Below are positions 1-13,788 of a stretch of DNA of 64,000 nucleotides, one piece after another. This DNA is from Volvariella volvacea V23 (taxonomy: Eukaryota; Basidiomycota; Agaricomycetes; Agaricales; Pluteaceae): contig KB722737.1 of assembly GCA_000349905.1 (NCBI GenBank), positions 1,015,327 through 1,079,326 on the forward strand. The letters are read 5' to 3'. The stretch's first letter is position 1; the number at the start of each line of letters is the position of its first letter. The notes under the pieces were generated by a model. The model worked only from the letters and a program-made list of their open reading frames with translations, was not told the DNA's origin and searched no databases. A program made the position numbers and the translations under genes.

Positions 1-1176
1 GCTCTAGCACTGGAGTCGTTGTCGCTTCCCGAACCAGACCCTAAATCTGAATCTGTGTCCATATTGTACATATCCTCAGAATCCGTAAAGCTCTCATGAG
101 AGTACGTGCGATAGTAATCGTGGGTGCTCCGTTCCGGAGAGGATGAATTGATTGAGGAGGTGATAGGGAGGGGGTGGCGGTGCTCTTGTTCGTCAGAGAA
201 ATCGCTATCAATCGGGACGGATTGAGAGCTCTGTCGAGCACTGCTGCCAGTGCGGGAACGTGTGCCTGAAGCGCGGGAATCGTCTCGAGAGGAAAAGGAT
301 GTGACTGATATGGAGGCGCCAAAGGTATCGGTGTCTGTGTCCTGATAGGGAGGAGCATGGGACGCCGCTTGCGTGCGCCGAAGCCTATCGGTGAGAACAC
401 CCGGGTTTGGAGGTTCCTCTAGAGGTTGCGATGGATGACTGCCATATGGACCGTGGTGGGTCCGGGAAGTGTCGAACACGGACGGACGGGGGGTTATGTC
501 GGTGGTGGCAAACTGGCCGTCTCGCTCGTCGTTGGTGCTGTTGTTGGAGGACGCTGAATCGGAGTGGCGGTGGGAGTGGGAGGAGGAGGAGGGAGATGCG
601 GGGGTTTGCTCCGCGGTGCCGAATTTGTAGGTAGCGAGATCGTAGCGGGCGTAGTACTGTACCCCAGGTTGCGGGGCGTACTGGGCGGCGGAGTAGCGGT
701 ACGAATGCGGAGGACCTGCTGGAGCGGAAGATCTGTCGCGAATGAATGGAGGCAGAGTAAAACAAGCGAGAATATCAGAACACGAAAGACGTGAAAAGAA
801 ACAGTGGTTACTGATGCAAGCGCTGTGAAGGATCTGGTTGTGCGATGCGGGAGCGAGAGTGTGACTCCTGGGCGGGTTGGAGGGGGCTGAGGGGCTGCTC
901 CGAGTACTGGGAACGTGGCTGGTCTTGCATTTGTGACGGGTGGGCGGGGTTGTGCTTGGTGGACGATGGGGGTTGATCTCGCTGTTGGGACTCGCGGGCA
1001 AAGAGACGCGGCGGGGAGAGCAGGTGGCGGTGGAGGACGAGCGAAGGCGAGAAGGAACTCGAGGCAGGAGGCTGGGATGGAGGGGAGGAGAGGGAACGGG
1101 AAGAGTGACTTGGGCGAGGTGGATTGTCTTTAATATCGTCACGTCCTCGCGATGACCGGCGCTTGGGCCAAGCCAT
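1..1176 (-). CDS. Low-complexity Ser/Pro-rich protein, 5' part only
   Basis: Function unknown. Two exons can be joined: 812-1176, beginning at the ATG on the minus strand (MAWPKRRSSRGRDD), and from 732 to beyond the left edge. The intron 733-811 has GT and AG ends and splits a codon cleanly, and the frame of the second exon stays open to base 1, so the C-terminus is missing. The visible 366 residues are rich in Ser, Pro, Arg and Gln at first, then Ser, Thr and Asp. A Tyr-rich patch follows the splice and acidic Ser-Asp runs lie near the edge. No signal peptide, membrane segment or known domain is visible. The composition suggests an intrinsically disordered regulatory or nuclear protein; this is inference only. 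Confidence 0.6.
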
Positions 1177-3230
1177 CGGTAACCGAGTCCGTGACGATCA
1201 AGAAGTCACCAGCTGGTGCCCAAATTGTCGCTCCTTGTAGTCCGGCCAATAAACGTGCTCAGAACGCAGAGATGTGACAAAAATAACGCCAGGCCAGGCG
1301 GTGGTGGTGGTTGGATTCAAAGTCGCACTAGCCGTTGCGCTTGCCTTGGCTGCTTCCAGAGTCCACAACCCCTGCACTCCCCACCAACCACGTGGCCGCT
1401 CCTGCCTCCGATCCCGATCTCCCACGTGGCCTCCACCAGATCCTCGCTGCATCCAGAGCTGCACTGCAGCCCAGCGACCGCCCCGGCTCGCGCCCGCGTC
1501 TGGGCGGCACCCCGCGGACGCACGCCGTGCCTTTCTTCGCCCACGTAAGTGAAGCAAACCTTGACTAACCAGGTGCCTCCTGTTGGACCGTCTACTATAC
1601 CAGTGGCCGTCAATGCATAGGGCCATCGCAGAAAACTTCAGACTCCCGATGCCTGAGTTTTGGGGCAGGGATTCTATACGGGAGAACGTTGGCACATCCC
1701 ATCAGGCCTCCGAGCGCACCCATTCGTCAGCACGGTCAGCTGCCACTCGCTGCCTATTCACGCCTTTCCTATCTCTTGCTGCCCCTTACCACGCCCGGGT
1801 GAGCCTTTTCTCTTGGCAGCCAGTGAGCAATGTCTCGCCACCTTGGTCGGGCACCGTCCATGGCGATTCCCATTGGACAATAGGAGCTCGATATCGTAAT
1901 CCAGTCTTTGTGAATTCGCCCCGTCCGAGGGCCCCTTTGTGGTGCTGGCATGTCGGCTCCGTGGTTTCCGATCACTGTATTAGTGAGCGGTATCTCTGCA
2001 ACCGATACATCCAGCTTAGCCAAAAGTGTGCGCAAAGTAGCTACACAGTGGATGAAAGATGATCACAGCGTTCCTATCTATCATAGCACCCACTTATACT
2101 CCGCCTCCTCGATCATGTTTCGAGGGGCTTCTCGCGTGGTTAATCCCTCGGACGATTTGACTCCTCATTTTAGGAGCTGCAAATATTCTGACAGCTGACA
2201 GCACTCCACCATTCGGGCCTCTGTAGGAAGCCGGGCGGTAAAGGCTTTTTTCTGTTGTGGTCCGGACTGCCGAATGTGTGGTAATGACAAGGAAGTAAAT
2301 GCACAATGAGTTTTGCAGAGATGCATAATACCGTACGCAGCACTTTGCGGCCGTTTCATCTGCCATTGAAACATCCTCTGGCGTCTCTGCGCTTTCATAG
2401 GCAGTCGGATGTTACAACGGCGCCTTTCCTAGCATTGCAACTCCTCGACACTTCCTCTTGCGCACCCTGGTACAGATTGGTGATAGAGGTGTAACAGAAG
2501 TCGCCATGCGCACCCTCGTTATTCCCGGATTCGCCGCTCTGACTACGATGCTTGTCGTGCTAGAACTCGTGTCCGCAGTTAGATGATAATCAAGGACCCA
2601 CAACTGCCACGAGGCGGCAAGGCTTGCCCTGTGTGCCGACGATGATGACACCGCTGTACGTCCTTGTCTTCGAGAATCCTGCAAAGTTTAGAGTAAAGCG
2701 GCAATGCAACTGTATCCAGCCAGAGTAGAGCTGCGTAGGGTGTTCATTTGCTTCGACTAGGGTATGCAGTTTGGAAGTATCACACCACCAGTAACATTAC
2801 CCCGATATGAAGAGCACCACCACGTCCAGGCGTGTTTGCCATTCCACCAACATGATGCGCAGGGGCCTCCACCGTGATGTCAGTGACGCGGGTCCCTGCG
2901 ATTGAGTGCACACCCAGCCGAATCGTAGTCAACGTTCACTACATGTTGCAGGAATATTACTTCTGCACCAGCCGTCTGTGATGGGATGGGCAGAAGGGAG
3001 GCCACGTGGAGCGAGGGTTGCTGGGTCCCCACTTGGCTGGCGAGGCGAGCTGAACAGAGCCCCTTCAAACAGATTTCATTTCTCGTCCAAATACATACAT
3101 CCACAGTTCCACTCCCTCCTGCCTCCCCGCCCTCGCAACTCTCATACATATATACTTCTCCTTCTCGTTCTGTATTTCTTCTTACAACCCCCGCTCGTTG
3201 CCCTTTTTTTCCGTTTCGTAAACACACACC
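1177..3230. other. Intergenic, no supported gene
   Basis: Holds the divergent upstream regions of the partial minus-strand gene and of SEY1. Open frames occur, including GC-rich ones at 1270-1570, but those begin at non-ATG codons, show no recognised domain and overlap in several frames. The last 60 bases before SEY1 are pyrimidine-rich, as is usual for fungal promoters. Confidence 0.5.
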
Positions 3231-6200
3231 ATGGCAATCGAACCTCTGGCCGCGCAGAACGGTCGTGCCAGCGAACTGTCCTCCGCACCGCAACTGCACA
3301 CCGCTGCCAACGGGCATGCCGTCAACGGGACCGGGCCCCTCGATGCTGCTTCGGAGAGGCTCCAGATTATTGATGACGAGAAGAACTTCACGTTAGTACC
3401 GCTCCCTTCCTTCCCTCGTGCACGCTGCGCTGCCTGCAGTGTTTCGCCCTTGGTGGTTGTGTGCATGTGCTGAATCTACGATGACAGACGGGGCATGAAT
3501 GCCCAGGTTGAGCGATGGGGGCTTATAGACGCTGGATTTGACTACAACATCGTTGCTGTCATTGGTTCGCAGTCGACCGGAAAAAGTGGGTCCACATTTC
3601 CGCTTTTGTTGCCCGCACGCTTACGACGCTATCTAGGTACTCTACTAAATGGCCTGTTTGGCACCACATTTGATGTCATGGACGAGTCGAAGAGACAACA
3701 AACCACCAAAGGTAGCGTGGTGCCCATCCCACGCAGGGGAGATCACGTAGCTGACTTGCCATAGGTATCTGGATGTGTCGGGGCAAGGGAACAAACGTCA
3801 TGATCATGGACGTCGAAGGAACCGACGGCCGCGAACGCGGAGAGAACCAGGTCCGTCCACCCCTCGTGCCATGCCCTGTCGTGGCAGCCCCTCTGATGTA
3901 ATTCCCAGGACTTTGAGCGTAAATCTGCGCTCTTCTCGCTCGCTTCGTCTGAGATTCTTATGATCAATCTGTGGGAGCATCAAGTCGGGCTGTATCAGGG
4001 AGCGAATATGGGGTTGCTGAAGACGGTGTTCGAGGTCAACCTTGGGTTGTTTGGAAGACGTAGCCAGGACGGGTCAGTCCGAGTCCACGCCCTGCTTACA
4101 CCCATTCCCCGCTGATGCACTAGAACTCTTCAGCTTGAGCGGGAGAACGCTGCTCTTCTTCGTCATCCGCGATCACATCGGCAACACACCCTTGTCGAAC
4201 CTCCAAAACACGCTCACGCAGGATCTCTACCGCATGTGGGACTCAATAGCCAAGCCCGCAGAACTCCAAGATGCGCAACTATCCGACTACTTTGATCTGG
4301 GATTTACGAGTCTCCCGCATAAGCATCTCCTTCCTGACCAGTTCAACCAGCAGGTTAAGCAGCTGCGTCAACGCTTTGTTGATAAGAATAGAGAAGATTA
4401 CCTATTCAAACCCGTGTACCATAAGCGTATTCCCGCGGATGGTGTTGCGTTCTATATGGAAGGCATTTGGGTACGTTCCCGACTTCTTCCAGTCAAGCCA
4501 CGCATCCTAACATTTCCGTCGATTTGTAGGAACAAGTCCAGAGCAACAAGGACTTGGATCTGCCCACTCAACAAGAACTGTTGGCCCAATTCCGTTGCGA
4601 CGAAATCTCAGCTGTTGCGCTGAACGAATTCACGGAGCAGGCCAAGTCGCAGAAGAGGCCTGTTGAATCGGGCAATGTGGTGCCAGGTCTCGGTGCTATG
4701 ATGGCCGAGTGGAGAGGCGGAGCACTTCGTACGTTTCATTCTTTCATTCTGGGAACTGTGGCTACGATGCTGAGCTGTTTTTGTTTGTATCCAATAGAGC
4801 GATACGACCGAGACGCTTCGAGATACCACAAGGGCGTCTACCAACGCAAACGGGCAGACCTCCTCGCCGCCGTCGACGCCATCCTCTCGCCTCTGTTCCT
4901 TGGACAGATTAAGAACCTACACAAGCAGTGTCTGACTGCTTTCAAGAAGGCGCTTCAGGATGGCTTGAAAGGAGAGAACTACAACTACGTTGATGTGCTC
5001 GCGAAAGCGCAGGCGGAGCTAGAGAAGGCGTTTACGAGTGTGGCTGCCGAGGCGAAGATTGAAGGCGCTGCGTGGGAGTGGGAGGATGATTTTGCGCTGT
5101 TGAAGGAGGAGGCGAGGAGTGTTGCTGATCAGTTTAGGAAGGATGAGACGAAGAAGATGATTAATGCTATTGAGGTGAGTATTTGCGGTTTGAGTGTTTT
5201 CGTTGTGGTCGTTGGCTGATGTGTGGTTTTACTTCTTCTCTAGCGTACTTTCAAGAAGCAGATTGTGGAACCTGTAGAGCTGGCTCTGAGGAAGGCGTCT
5301 AGTGATATGTGGGATAGTGTGCTTCAAGCGTTCAGAGAAGTCTTGGAGAAGGCAGAGAAGACGTATTCAAGCAAGGCCGAGAGTAAGCCAAGATTCTGTT
5401 CATTTTCATCGCATATATGCTTAGTATTTCCATAGGCCTCAACTGCATGGAAGACGAAAAGGAAGCATCGCTAGCCACTCTTCGCAAGAAGGCATGGCTG
5501 GCATTGAGGGCAAAGATTGATGAGCAAACTGGCGAGACTTCTCTTCTGGCCAAGTTGCGAGGACACTTTGAGGAACGCTTCAGATACGACGAGAATGGCA
5601 CACCAAGAGTCTGGCAGCCTGAAGACGATATTGATGGTGCATTCATCAAGGCAAAGGACCAGGTATGCCCTTCTCATGCCATCTATCCTATGCTCGGTAT
5701 GCTGATTCTCATTGCCCGCTCAGACACTCGAACTCGTCCCCCTCTACTCCAAAATCAGCCCGGTCGACTCCTCCCTCTCCTTCACCCTCCCCTCCGAGTC
5801 CTCCTCAAACCCGCTGGACCCCGAAGACGAATTTGACTTCGAGTCCACGCTCACCGTCCTGTCCGCAACCAAATCGGACGACCTCAAGGCCAAGTTTAGA
5901 AAGGAGGCCGACGCGTACTTCGTTGAGGCCAAGAGAAGCACAGTGTCGAGCGTGGCGCAAATACCGTACTGGATGTACGGTGTGCTGGTCGTGCTTGGGT
6001 GGAATGAGGCGATGTTGGTGCTTTCGAGCCCATTGTATTTTACGTTTATGTTGATTAGTGTGGTGTCGGCGTAAGTGTCTTTTTTCTTTGCTAGTTTTCC
6101 TTGCCCCTCCCCCTTTCTGTTCTGTGTGTTTTGTTTTTGCCCACGCTTTCCTTTTCGTTCGTTCAGGTTTTGGGTGTGGATAGTGGTACTGACTATGAAA

Positions 6201-6517
6201 TGGTGTTTGAAACAGATACGTGATTTTACAACTTGGGCTTGCAGGCCCGCTTTATCAAGTCCTGAAGACCGTTGTAGCAGAGGTACGTTCTCTCCGCTAC
6301 CGTCTTTCACTATATGCCCACGCTTACATCGACGCTTCTCCCTCCCTTCCCCCTACAGATCCAAAGGCAAATAGCAGTCAAACTACGCGAACAGTTTGCC
6401 GAACCAGCAACTGCCCAACCATACAGAATCCGACCTGCACACAACAGCACTAGAACCTATGGCGATGAAGACTCAGACGTGACGTTGAGAGATGAATTGC
6501 AGTCGAAGCAGATGTGA
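3231..6517 (+). CDS. SEY1: Sey1/RHD3/atlastin-like dynamin-family GTPase (ER fusion)
   Basis: Homotypic fusion of endoplasmic reticulum tubules by a membrane-anchored GTPase. Thirteen exons: 3231-3391, 3488-3585, 3637-3711, 3765-3850, 3909-4072, 4134-4470, 4530-4728, 4798-5174, 5244-5382, 5436-5662, 5724-6070, 6216-6282, 6359-6517. They give 811 residues, close to the usual ~780-800. The P-loop GSQSTGKS lies at residues 80-87, with its Ser codon split by intron 2. The switch [12 protein letters not shown] is near 127-138, and FVIRDH of the GTPase core is encoded early in exon 6. A long helical middle region follows. Two closely spaced hydrophobic segments at about 702-721 and 724-745 form the ER hairpin, followed by a short cytosolic tail. 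The start is the first ATG in frame, in the context ACCATGG. All splice phases agree with the family sequence. Confidence 0.96.
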
Positions 6518-8982
6518 AAGTTTAGGGTGTTTCTGTTATGCTTATGCTGTCTCCTCTCTCTCCGTCCCGTCTCCCGTCTCTTCAACAAATCCTCTACTGG
6601 CCATAATCTAGACATGCGTTTCGGTTTCGACTCCAGTTTTACTTTACCCTCCATTTCCTTCGACCTATCCCCACCCTCGAACCTCGCCTCGAGGATGGAA
6701 TGGACGGACGTTTTTTCGCTCTGGTCAATTCAATCACAACCAAGTACATACACAATAATGTTTCGTCCCTCCTTTTCCCCCTTTGGTTTCTGTCGTTTTC
6801 GTTTCGTTTCGAGCTCGTAAAGGTTTTACTGTACATATGAAGATGAAGAATATTTTATTACCTCCCTCCCTTTTTACCTACTTCCTTCGGTACATATTAT
6901 AGTCTCTACTTGCTGCTGGTCTATGGAAGTGTAATTACGATATGAGAATTTCCCTTTATTTTACCTCTCTCTGGTGCATGTGCGTTGTGTTGAGCTTAAG
7001 CACGAGCAAGCAGTACCACGACGAACTCGAGTTTCGGGTGCCGTCTGATAGTAAGACTAGTCAGCAAGAGCAATAAAACCGATAGAGGTAACGCGATTTG
7101 ATTCCTAACACTAGCAATGCTGTATTTGCATGCATGATATCGACTTGCTTGTCTTCTTCAGAGGAAAGATAGCATCATAGATGGTATCTTTCTTGTGAAG
7201 AAGGCAAGGAGGTCTACGTCCAAGTGCAGGCTTGGAGGCAAAGGATGTTTCATATCAATGGCGATGAGATCTGAAGCGAACGAATTAGGTTCAAGTTATG
7301 AATAGGTGGAGTGGGCTAGTGCTGTGACCCGAGTTGAGGGAGATGTGTTGTGCTCACCTTGATACGGTGGTTGCGGTGTGAGTGTAAGTCACCAAGCAAG
7401 AAGACGCCGTTTAGTACAAGAGATGCTGAGGCATGCGTCCCAGTGTATTGGTACGAGCCACTCAATTAGAGTGAAAGCATTCAACATTGAAAGTGTGCTA
7501 GTTGTGAACAGAGGTAAGTGAATTCATCAAGGTGAATAGGCGCGAGACGTGCGGCATAAGCACAGAGAAGTTGGAGTGAAGCCTTGCACTCCTGAGCTTG
7601 TGGAACGGTCGTAGCGTCATCAAACCCTAAAAGCAGGCCGGATATCCGTGAGCAAGCGATAATTAAATACTAATAACTTATCATACCATCTTTACGCAGC
7701 AGACATAGACCTTCTGGGACTTGGTGTGCCTCGGTCCATCAGCTGTGAATACTAGCATTGCATGGTCCACAACTGCCCTGACGGTGTTGGGTTTTGAGAC
7801 CTGAGTTCTCAGCGCAGCCCGTAAGGGACAGAACAAATGGACAAAAAAGTTGCCGCCGGAGACTTACAGTTTGCCAGTGGCGGTGGATTAATGATGTGCA
7901 TTGACAACACTGAGATTTGACGTGAAGCCTGAGCACACGTACGCGAGTGCAGTATGACGTCTTGATGGTGCGCGGTGCAGGTGATTGATGTCAAGAATTG
8001 TTTTTGTTGTGGAAGAACAAGGTGTAGGTGCAACCCTTGCACCTCCATTCTCTTCCATATTGCCTCGAGTACTTATCGCCCTATATCCGAGCCTTTGATT
8101 TTCCGGTTTTAGACAGCGATGATGGTAATGAATATGAGGTGCAGACGCCACTGGCGGACGTTCACTGGAAACTGGCCTCCGTGAGGTCATATCCTGGGAC
8201 TCGTATCAATCCCGGCCTACTTGTATGAAAGATGATGTGGGATGATGTACCTAGCGGGGAGTCCGAGAAAGTGGCGGGCCATGATAGTGTCCGATGGACT
8301 TGGACTAGGGTTGCCTTGCGTGCCGAAGAAGAATAGGAGGACTGAGCGCCGGACAAAAAGGTAACAAAGTGGTGTCTTCATTGATCAGGAAAATGGAAAG
8401 CGATGCACACGGAGCCTATACTCGTGGAGATGAGGTATTTATTCCTTGTATTCGTGTTGACCAGAGAACAACGAATACAACACTTATGGTGCTGCATCCT
8501 GGACCCATGGTCATGATCGTTATCTAGCCGAGGACTCTTCGTACTATGCATATCGTTGCTGTGCAAGGTAGAGGGACATAATAGCTGGATGAGGCGTAGC
8601 TAGGCTGCGTCGACGGCTGCAACCTGGATTGCGCCTCGCCTCGTCAAGGATGAGGGAGACGGGGTTTATGGGAGGTGCGATGCCGATAAGGGCAAGATGT
8701 GACAGTGTGTGACACAATAAGGGTTATTGTAGACGTAAATGCAAAGTTACGCCGACAATGAGAATGACAATGGCCGAGTCGTTGTTCAAATATCCCATCG
8801 TGGCCATGATTCCCCTCAGGTCCTTCAGCCTCTTCTTGTCTTCCCCCACCACTGTCTTTTTTCATTTTCCCCCTCCTTAGTCTCTTTGTCGACGTCGCAG
8901 GTCGACCTCTCGCTCTACAATCGTTTCTGAATCCGACAAGACTTACTGCATTCTAATTCACGACAGCACGCGCCCTAATCTA
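6518..8982. other. Intergenic, 2.5 kb, no supported gene
   Basis: Contains the SEY1 3' region, T-rich to about 6960, and the PRM1 upstream region. No frame shows a recognisable domain, and the few longer frames are antisense or lack ATG. A single AACAAAG core at 8363-8369 resembles HMG-box binding sites but is too short to be evidence by itself. Confidence 0.5.
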
Positions 8983-11900
8983 ATGTCAAGCTCGACTCTA
9001 ACGCCGTATCTGCAACTACCACACATCCTATCGCTTACATGGCTTGCTTATCCAATACTTTCTCTCATACTCGTGCTTTTCCGACTTCAACTCTCTTTGG
9101 CGTCATCTCAGCAGGCTGTAGCTAATGCAAAGGATAATCTATTGACGAGCTGCAAAGCGGCGGAACAAGCCGCTACAGCTGCGGCTAGCATGCCCCGGTA
9201 CATGGCCATAGCTACGAATAAGCAATTCGCAGATGCAGTTAATGGAACAATGAATGGGGCGCGTGCTGCCCTTATCTTATCTCTGACCGTTATGGAAGGA
9301 ATTATCAATTTCTTAATTGATATCTATCGGTCAACCTTTCTTTGTTTTTTGGAGTTGGTTATTCGCGGTGGTTTGGCAATTCTCATTGGTGCAGTGGAGG
9401 AGGTGCGTAACGACGTGATCGAGCTGGCCAGATAACAGATGGGTGTTTCTAGCTGAATAACCTGGTCAGGGGTGTTGCAGATGGCATCCGTAGTACCATT
9501 CAAGACTCCATTAGTGGTGCCAACCGCGCCATTCAAGAGATTGTCGACTTGGCCAACCGCATAAATCCATTTGGCGACATTCCTGTACCACGAATAGAGG
9601 TTCCCAATCTCGACGGTCTGGAGAACGTGCAATTGCCGAGCTCTTTCCAAGACTCACTCACCAGGCTCAACGAGACGCTTCCTACCTTTGGAGATTTAAA
9701 GGACAAGATCGAGGAAATGTGAGCATTCAGTTTTTCGTGACGAGCAGTTGGTTTATCCCTTTGTAGTATCTCGAGGCCGTTCGACCTAGTCAAGCAAGAG
9801 ATCAACGAGACCTTTACCGGCCTCAATTTCGATGCTCAGACACTCCCAGTTCCACAACAAAGTAGAGTCACCTTCTGCCACCAAATGGACACGTCTGTTG
9901 TCGATGACCTCGGAAGAGACCTCATCAAAATTGCCAAGATCGGAACCGTTATCCTGGTCGCCCTTATTCTCCTTTTGATAGGTCTCAACTGTCTCCTCCA
10001 ATGGTACAAGTGGCGGTGCTTAAAGGATCACCTCGAGTACACTCGTCAAGCTTGGATGACGGACCCCACCATGATTCATCCCAAGGCTTATGTTGGTGCA
10101 CCTCAAGTGACCCTCAGCGACCACAACCTCATGATCTTATATGCGAACTCATCGCACCCCCTACTCACCCGAATCTGTAACACACTCACAGCACGGCTTG
10201 GTCTCTCTCCCACGCAACACACCCATTTGCAATGGTTTTTCAACTACATCTTTCACTCTCCGGCACTGGCTGTCTTCCTAATCGGTTTCTTTGGTCTTCT
10301 TGCTGTACAAATTCAACTGTGGGCATTGGGACCACTTACTGCTCATTATTCCGATAGAGCCGCCTCAACGGTTTCCGACTTCTCCAGAACCATCACCACT
10401 TCCATCAACGATAGCATGTACAACCAATCCGCCGCATACGCCAACGACATCAACGCTCGTGTCGATGCCACTCAAAGCACGATCAACGACGGCGTTTTTG
10501 GATGGGTCAACCAAACTACTTCAACTCTCAACACCACCATCAATGAATTTTATGACGACATTCAGAATGCCGTTTCGACCGCGTTCGGAGGGACGATCCT
10601 AGAACAACCCGCACAGGAGTTCATCCGCTGTCTGATTGGAACCAAGGTCGACGCCATCGAAAACGCCCTCACGTTCATGCAAGAGAATCTCCGAGTTGAC
10701 ATGCCTCGTGTCAACGACTCCGCCCTTGTACTTTCTCAAGAGTCAGTTGACGAAGCCGCACGTCCCATCGCACTCGCAGCTATTGGTGGCGGGAATGATG
10801 ACGATCAAGGATTGGTGGGCAGGCTCATCAACAGCTACGCTGATACATTGAGGAAGGAGCGAATTATGTTCGGCATCTTCATGGGAATATGGGGCATAGT
10901 TGTTTTCATGGGTCTATGCGTGGTCCTGTGGCATTCCTTCGGTAGGGGCATTGTGGAGAACAGACGCCGAAGACGATGGCAGAGGGAACAGCGATCAGGG
11001 ATCAATGGTCTTGTCGTCCCTTTTCGTGAGCCCCCACCCGGACCGGTGAACTCCAATAGTGGCCCCGTTCAAGTCAACTTCAATGCTGCGGGAGGTAATA
11101 ATCGGGCCAATACGGAGGTGAGGGCAGACGAGGAAAAGAATTGGGATGGCTACTTTGGACATGGGAGACAAGGGCAGGGACTGGCCCAGCCGATCAGTGG
11201 ACCAATGAGGTTGATGGCACTTGGACGAAAGGCCGTGGGGAAGGATGGTGGTAGGTCTTCATCCAAGACCCAGCAGGATGCAGCCTGGTACGGACGAATC
11301 GCAAATATACTCTCCCGTAAACCGGTACCGACCCAAGACGTTCCAGATCAGTATTCGAACACCACCAAACCGCAACGGGTCAAACCCAACTTGACCATTT
11401 CGGTCGAGGGCGGTTCGGATATAGACGACTTACCGAGAGTGGTGAACTCTTCTGGTGTCTCACCACATCGCAATCCCGTTGTTACCTCTAGTCCTCAGCT
11501 TCAATCTCGATGGTCAATCTCCCCAAGTAGTCTTCCCAAGCGCAACTCTCTTCCCTGGCTATGTTCAGTGCTCAGCCCAACACGAAGGGCTCCATCTCCA
11601 AAACCGCGATCCAAGAATCTTCCTAATGTTCCAACGGATGTTGATTCCGAGATGGAAGATCCCTTTGCCAACCTGAAGGGATCAAAAGAACCGACGGAAA
11701 CAACGACTTATTTTGCGCCGCCATTACATCACGGATTCGACGCCCCTCCGCCTCCACCTGGACTTACTTACGAATTACCACCAGGGTACGAGAGTCTTAA
11801 TGATCTGGGGAATAAGAGGGCTTTATCCCCACCCCTGCGCTTGATGTCACCCAAGTTCCCCTCACCTACGATTACTCTTGCACCTCCTCCAGCCGGTAAA

Positions 11901-12332
11901 CAAAAGCGTCCTGGAAAAAAGGGCAAGACAGTGACCTGGGGAACGGTAACCGTATCCCCAACTGAGGGTAATACGGCGCAAGCCATGACATCAACCGAAT
12001 TCAGCCTGAACCCAACTACGGAGGATGCGGAGGACAGCAAGATGTACGGTTCATCGGTTACGCCCGTCAACCAATTTTCGACAACCCAACATGCCCGTCA
12101 ATCGTCCTCGATCAATCCGTTTGTGACACCTTTTGACGATGAACACCGGGTTTCGGTCCCAACAGCCCCAGTCTCGAGCTCGAATTATTACGGAAACGGT
12201 GCGAATGCTGGTGGACAGCAGCAGTACTCAGGCTACAGCACCACGGGACAGGGCCAGGGACAACGAGCGAAAAGAGATACGGACTCGTCGTTTATGAGTA
12301 ATAGCAACGCATACGCTGGCATTGCGGTATGA
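8983..12332 (+). CDS. PRM1: Prm1 plasma membrane fusion protein
   Basis: Prm1 family proteins act at the plasma membrane during fusion of mating cells. Exons 8983-9402, 9453-9718 and 9767-12332 give 1083 residues; the introns are 50 and 48 bp and both phases fit. The N-terminal hydrophobic segment is at about 13-34. The family signature region with ASMPRYMA follows, then a second hydrophobic stretch near 95-135. Further membrane segments lie at about 284-306, 393-415 and 595-617. The loops between them are rich in Asn-X-Ser/Thr sites and amphipathic helices, as expected for the two extracellular loops. After the last membrane segment comes an Arg cluster and a cytosolic tail of about 465 residues, rich in Pro and Ser and apparently disordered. 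Yeast Prm1 is much shorter, so most of the extra length is this tail. Confidence 0.9.
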
Positions 12333-13788
12333 AATGGAAATGGAGCTCTGTGAACTTGGCGCGGCGCGGTTTTTCCCCCGGAACCTTTTAGGTCCCCTCC
12401 CCCTTCATCCCTTCCTCGACTGAGCGACTGCGAGGGTTGGGAGTTTTTTTTGGAGTTTTGAGTTCAAAGTGCGGTGTGGTGCGGTGCGGTCGGTATCTTT
12501 ATGCGGATTGAATTCTCTCGCGAGCGCGGTGTCTTTTCCCTTTTCCTTTCCAACTCTGTTTATTACGTTCCATGCCTTACTCCAACTGGTCATTGGAGGC
12601 GTGCTTTACCCTTCCTTTCTCGTTTCTGATCTTTCCGTTCACTTTTTTGACCCACACGCGCACGCACACACGCACCATACTCACCTTTTGCAAGTACTTA
12701 TTGTAGAAGCATTTTCACGGATAGTTATGACCATTGCAGTTGCTCTCGGATGTGTTATCGTTATCATTAGTACTATACCTTGCATTCGACTGGATACCAT
12801 CTTCATCGTTACACTTCTCGCTCCAGCGTAATTACCTCCCATTGTTCATATGTAGTCTTAACACTCTGGCTTATAGGCCATTGATCATTGATCACAGACA
12901 AATGTAGCTCTATTCGACCCATCACACCAAACGGAGTGCTGAACGTGCTGAACAAACGCCAGTCTAACTGACAACACTGGTGCTGTGCATTTTACCCGAT
13001 GCGTCAATTCCTTTGTGCGATCCTGAGGGGTCCAGGTTCGAGTTTTCGAACGCTTTCTAGAAAGTCATGTTACTAGCGGCCTTTCATAGCAAAAAACCGA
13101 GCGAAAATGATTCATGATCCAAGGCTCAAGGGACTTAGATCAGATGAAGAGACAATTTCGCGAATCCTGGGCGGTCCTCACATGAAAGAGTGGTGCTAAA
13201 TACGTATATTAGGAGCCTACCCGGCTGTGAGAATAGCAAGGTCAACTGGCATTATATCGTAATAGATAGTAATAGGTATATGTGAGTATATGATAGGTGA
13301 CGACGGGTATGGTCGAGATACAGAAGGGTGGGTATGGAATACATACCAATAAGTAGTGGTAAAGATACATAGGATGACGATGACGGAGGAAACAAGACAA
13401 TAACAACACGAGGCTCAAAGAGATGAAACGAGAAAACAAGACTGAAACTGGCTGCTATACTGTCGGCAGCGAAGTGATGAACAAAAGATAGATGGAAGGC
13501 AACATGTCCTGAAGGCGTAAACGCATGTTACAAGGAGTGGGATGAAGGATGATACACGCAAGAGAAGACAGAAAGAGCGGGCGGTGTGATGGAGTGATGC
13601 ACACCAGCATGGAGGGCGTATCAAAAGGATGGGTAGACACCCACACCCACCTCCAGCTGATGTCATTGAAAATGTAAAAGGGGGGTAATGATAGGGGGTA
13701 AGGTAGGAGTTACGCCGCAGTCCCATTCAATCTTTGCAAGCAGCACGAGTCCGCATCAGTGCCATCAAGTTGAACACGACTCACGCTT
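12333..13788. other. Intergenic between convergent genes
   Basis: 3' regions of PRM1 and of the HtrL-like gene. It includes a T/C-rich stretch after PRM1 and an A/T-rich simple stretch at about 13258-13300 with repeated taatagatag-like words. No gene is supported. Confidence 0.5.

Noticed and set aside
1198..1695. GC-rich open frames on both strands
   Set aside because: Several overlapping frames of similar quality, starts are not ATG for the best plus-strand one, and no domain is seen; composition explains the openness.
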